A DNA stretch of 35,631 nucleotides, from NCBI GenBank assembly GCA_021647715.1, contig JAKIUE010000012.1:1-35631 (forward strand), read 5' to 3'. Both the position numbers and the translations under genes were made by a program. Positions 35,201 through 35,631 of the stretch are shown here, piece after piece; position 1 is the stretch's first letter; every line of letters begins with the position of its first letter. The stretch is from Sulfurovum sp. GTDB taxonomy: Bacteria > Campylobacterota > Campylobacteria > Campylobacterales > Sulfurovaceae. A model generated the notes under the pieces. That model was not told the origin of the DNA and ran no database searches. It saw only the letters and a program-made list of their open reading frames with translations.

Positions 35201-35631
35201 GAATAGTCTCAAAACCTTTCCTGATGTAGATGATTGTATTACAAATGGAACGAATCGATATTCTATTGCTACTGATCGTATTAGTCAATCTGGTTGTGGT
35301 ATCACATCTGAACTTTCTTATGCTCAGTTAGTCTATCAAGATATACCTCTACAAATACAACCCTACGCCTTCAACCTTGACCAAGTAAACTCCATACAAA
35401 GACCTAACAGAAATATTCTATTTATGAATGACTTGAATAACAGTCATTATGGTTCTGTTTTAAGTGCAAGCATTTCAATGGCAACATCCTTTGAAGGAAA
35501 TGTTACAGCCATGGGGAAACAAGGTACACGTTTAACGAACTTTACAGATGGCTGTGCCGCTTCTGATGTTGTGTTAGACCTTAGTCGGACTATGTTACCT
35601 CAAGAAAGTACCCTTACAAATGTACCGATGC
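32265..35631 (+). CDS. Very large secreted surface protein: CUB-like N-terminus, MshQ/DUF6701-like region (partial)
   Basis: The frame is open from ATG 32265 through the right edge, 1122 codons plus one base; the C-terminus is missing. AGGA lies 8 nt before the ATG. A signal peptide (MQYLKHIILLGLLLPQFLFA) opens it. Residues about 35-118 look CUB-like: GYDFVFITDSAG, a RFDGKI strand, and VGSTITIRYTTDYSVTKSGV. At about 265-330 is a surface-protein block, RYWVADLKSS..GSGWGIAVIVEDTT. A cysteine-rich region (about 765-825) ends CSRDNFAIKPASYKIEIFD at 823-841, the kind of motif seen in MSHA biogenesis protein MshQ/DUF6701. Composition is Ser/Thr/Asn-rich with beta-strand repeats. It is probably an extracellular or pilus-associated adhesin, divergent from a prepilin gene. 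Confidence 0.8.
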   Translation, partial: MQYLKHIILLGLLLPQFLFATWSVSADGRSASTPNPYSNFQNHTQTLTIAGQNSLTVTIKGEMEGGYDFVFITDSAGTTRRFDGKIDESYQAVGSTITIRYTTDYSVTKSGVTVSVKEPERFLTSNPKDFAKINIAGETSTNIYGDLMVIGNQSLCWKDDTNTCQKPDSSATNNALIQNHANLDPAAVAAGYLNSTSADLELKPNDRVVEAWLFTMGRLYQEDYSLRASAQNIRLKTPTSGGYIDLRADDDKFNWIIADYNWSFDYATAINITEYVQQGGRYWVADLKSSETYNQGSGWGIAVIVEDTTSQVRTLKNISLYNGYITVYNGYGYTPSITSNISGFFTPRSGTVKSNLIVMSAESDRALLDTMSVTKKDGTPIDIVDSLNNKNNIQNATISRNGLNVTDRNPNYENTLGIDIDEIDVSHIIENSQTSTNITITSGGDLMFLNMYGFATELYMPKFCYDYNIQKNGFSLKADESRNFTISGTGELNAHISLRSQEGDFDLENSKLKFYLNPSDHFNFYNAKYSPNTVNSLISAITTTQHTTLKPEIAIGAGATNNGGTIGIYERYFAQYNYKILKNETTDVHFTMELNTSIDFGSGPVEFLLSSENNTFPRCEQNLTYSPLYGAFNIERTDSGTYDPINEPQKRYPLYTQVANKKFDISIVSYDINSSPTYMKELVLPSDTVVDVELIDSAPYNDKGSFFKCQNTQEGIIQTLPNGEKSKLIKLNQNTTRTDISDIFMTPSALWNAAFRMWYFAVDGNVISHSCTSKTEGSCWRDNVYSKVKDTSLVNFCASDCAGNDSTDSCYKCLRQYYATPVCSRDNFAIKPASYKIEIFDTNESNITSGLQRKLVTNTTTSTPTLSAEYLYKVSVDSTQFGNNQKTMGYTTKFSTPSSNDKQSTVFFNSNTGTCADTNNTDWGLWFENGKVQEVMSGTTIHLQSNNLVSIPNAGNYTYHIEDSNWTIVDQARYVDKDGNSLKTFPDVDDCITNGTNRYSIATDRISQSGCGITSELSYAQLVYQDIPLQIQPYAFNLDQVNSIQRPNRNILFMNDLNNSHYGSVLSASISMATSFEGNVTAMGKQGTRLTNFTDGCAASDVVLDLSRTMLPQESTLTNVPM

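Overview
The window looks like a chromosomal segment of a low-GC Campylobacterota (Epsilonproteobacteria) member, most likely a Sulfurovum/Sulfurimonas-type marine or vent bacterium. This rests on the gene content and order: a stand-alone atpE with a signal-like N-terminus, a divergent BamD-like lipoprotein, and a hybrid histidine kinase with a NIT-type sensor. It also rests on A+T-rich promoters with a good TATAAT box and no recognisable -35. The genus is an inference; there is no rRNA here to fix it. Nearly all genes are housekeeping, and I see no phage, integrase, transposase or CRISPR array.

Layout. 1-574: 5' part of a gene that runs off the left edge (DUF5718/FAH-like). 701-1785: HU, tRNA-Leu(GAG) and atpE, all on the minus strand with hairpins between them. 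1953-9719: a tight minus-strand operon, in transcription order purD, RDD membrane protein, lptD, small J-domain protein, phosphoribosyltransferase, pnp, and a Walker-A-less FtsK-like protein of unknown function. Almost every junction overlaps or is a few bases long. 9720-10146: an unusual 427-bp gene-free stretch with higher GC and several hairpins. 10147-11715: hemD and a cation-diffusion-facilitator gene (minus). 11914-14247: a membrane GGDEF-EAL protein (plus). 14297-16159: htpG (minus). 16244-18629: guaA, zinc ribbon and transglutaminase-like genes (minus). 18751-20202: nadB (minus). 20301-22534: a DciA-like gene and uvrC (plus).

22740-28064 (plus) is a three-gene phosphorelay: an Hpt protein, a 1241-residue hybrid kinase with NIT sensor, HisKA/HATPase, a live receiver, two receiver-like degenerate modules and five acidic 42-residue repeats, then a single-domain receiver. 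28078-31273 carries lon and a BamD-like lipoprotein (minus). 31364-32062 is a prepilin-like protein (minus). Divergent from it, at 32265, a very large secreted protein runs off the right edge. It has a CUB-like N-terminus and an MshQ/DUF6701-like region.

Themes: envelope biogenesis (LptD, BamD, pilin and surface protein), nucleotide and cofactor metabolism (PurD, GuaA, NadB, HemD, phosphoribosyltransferase), proteostasis (HtpG, Lon, J-protein) and signalling (c-di-GMP phosphodiesterase, phosphorelay). The items most worth a second look are the structured gene-free element at about 9.8-10.1 kb, the 126-bp repeat array inside the kinase gene, the Walker-A-less FtsK-like protein behind pnp, and a probably leaderless DciA-like mRNA.
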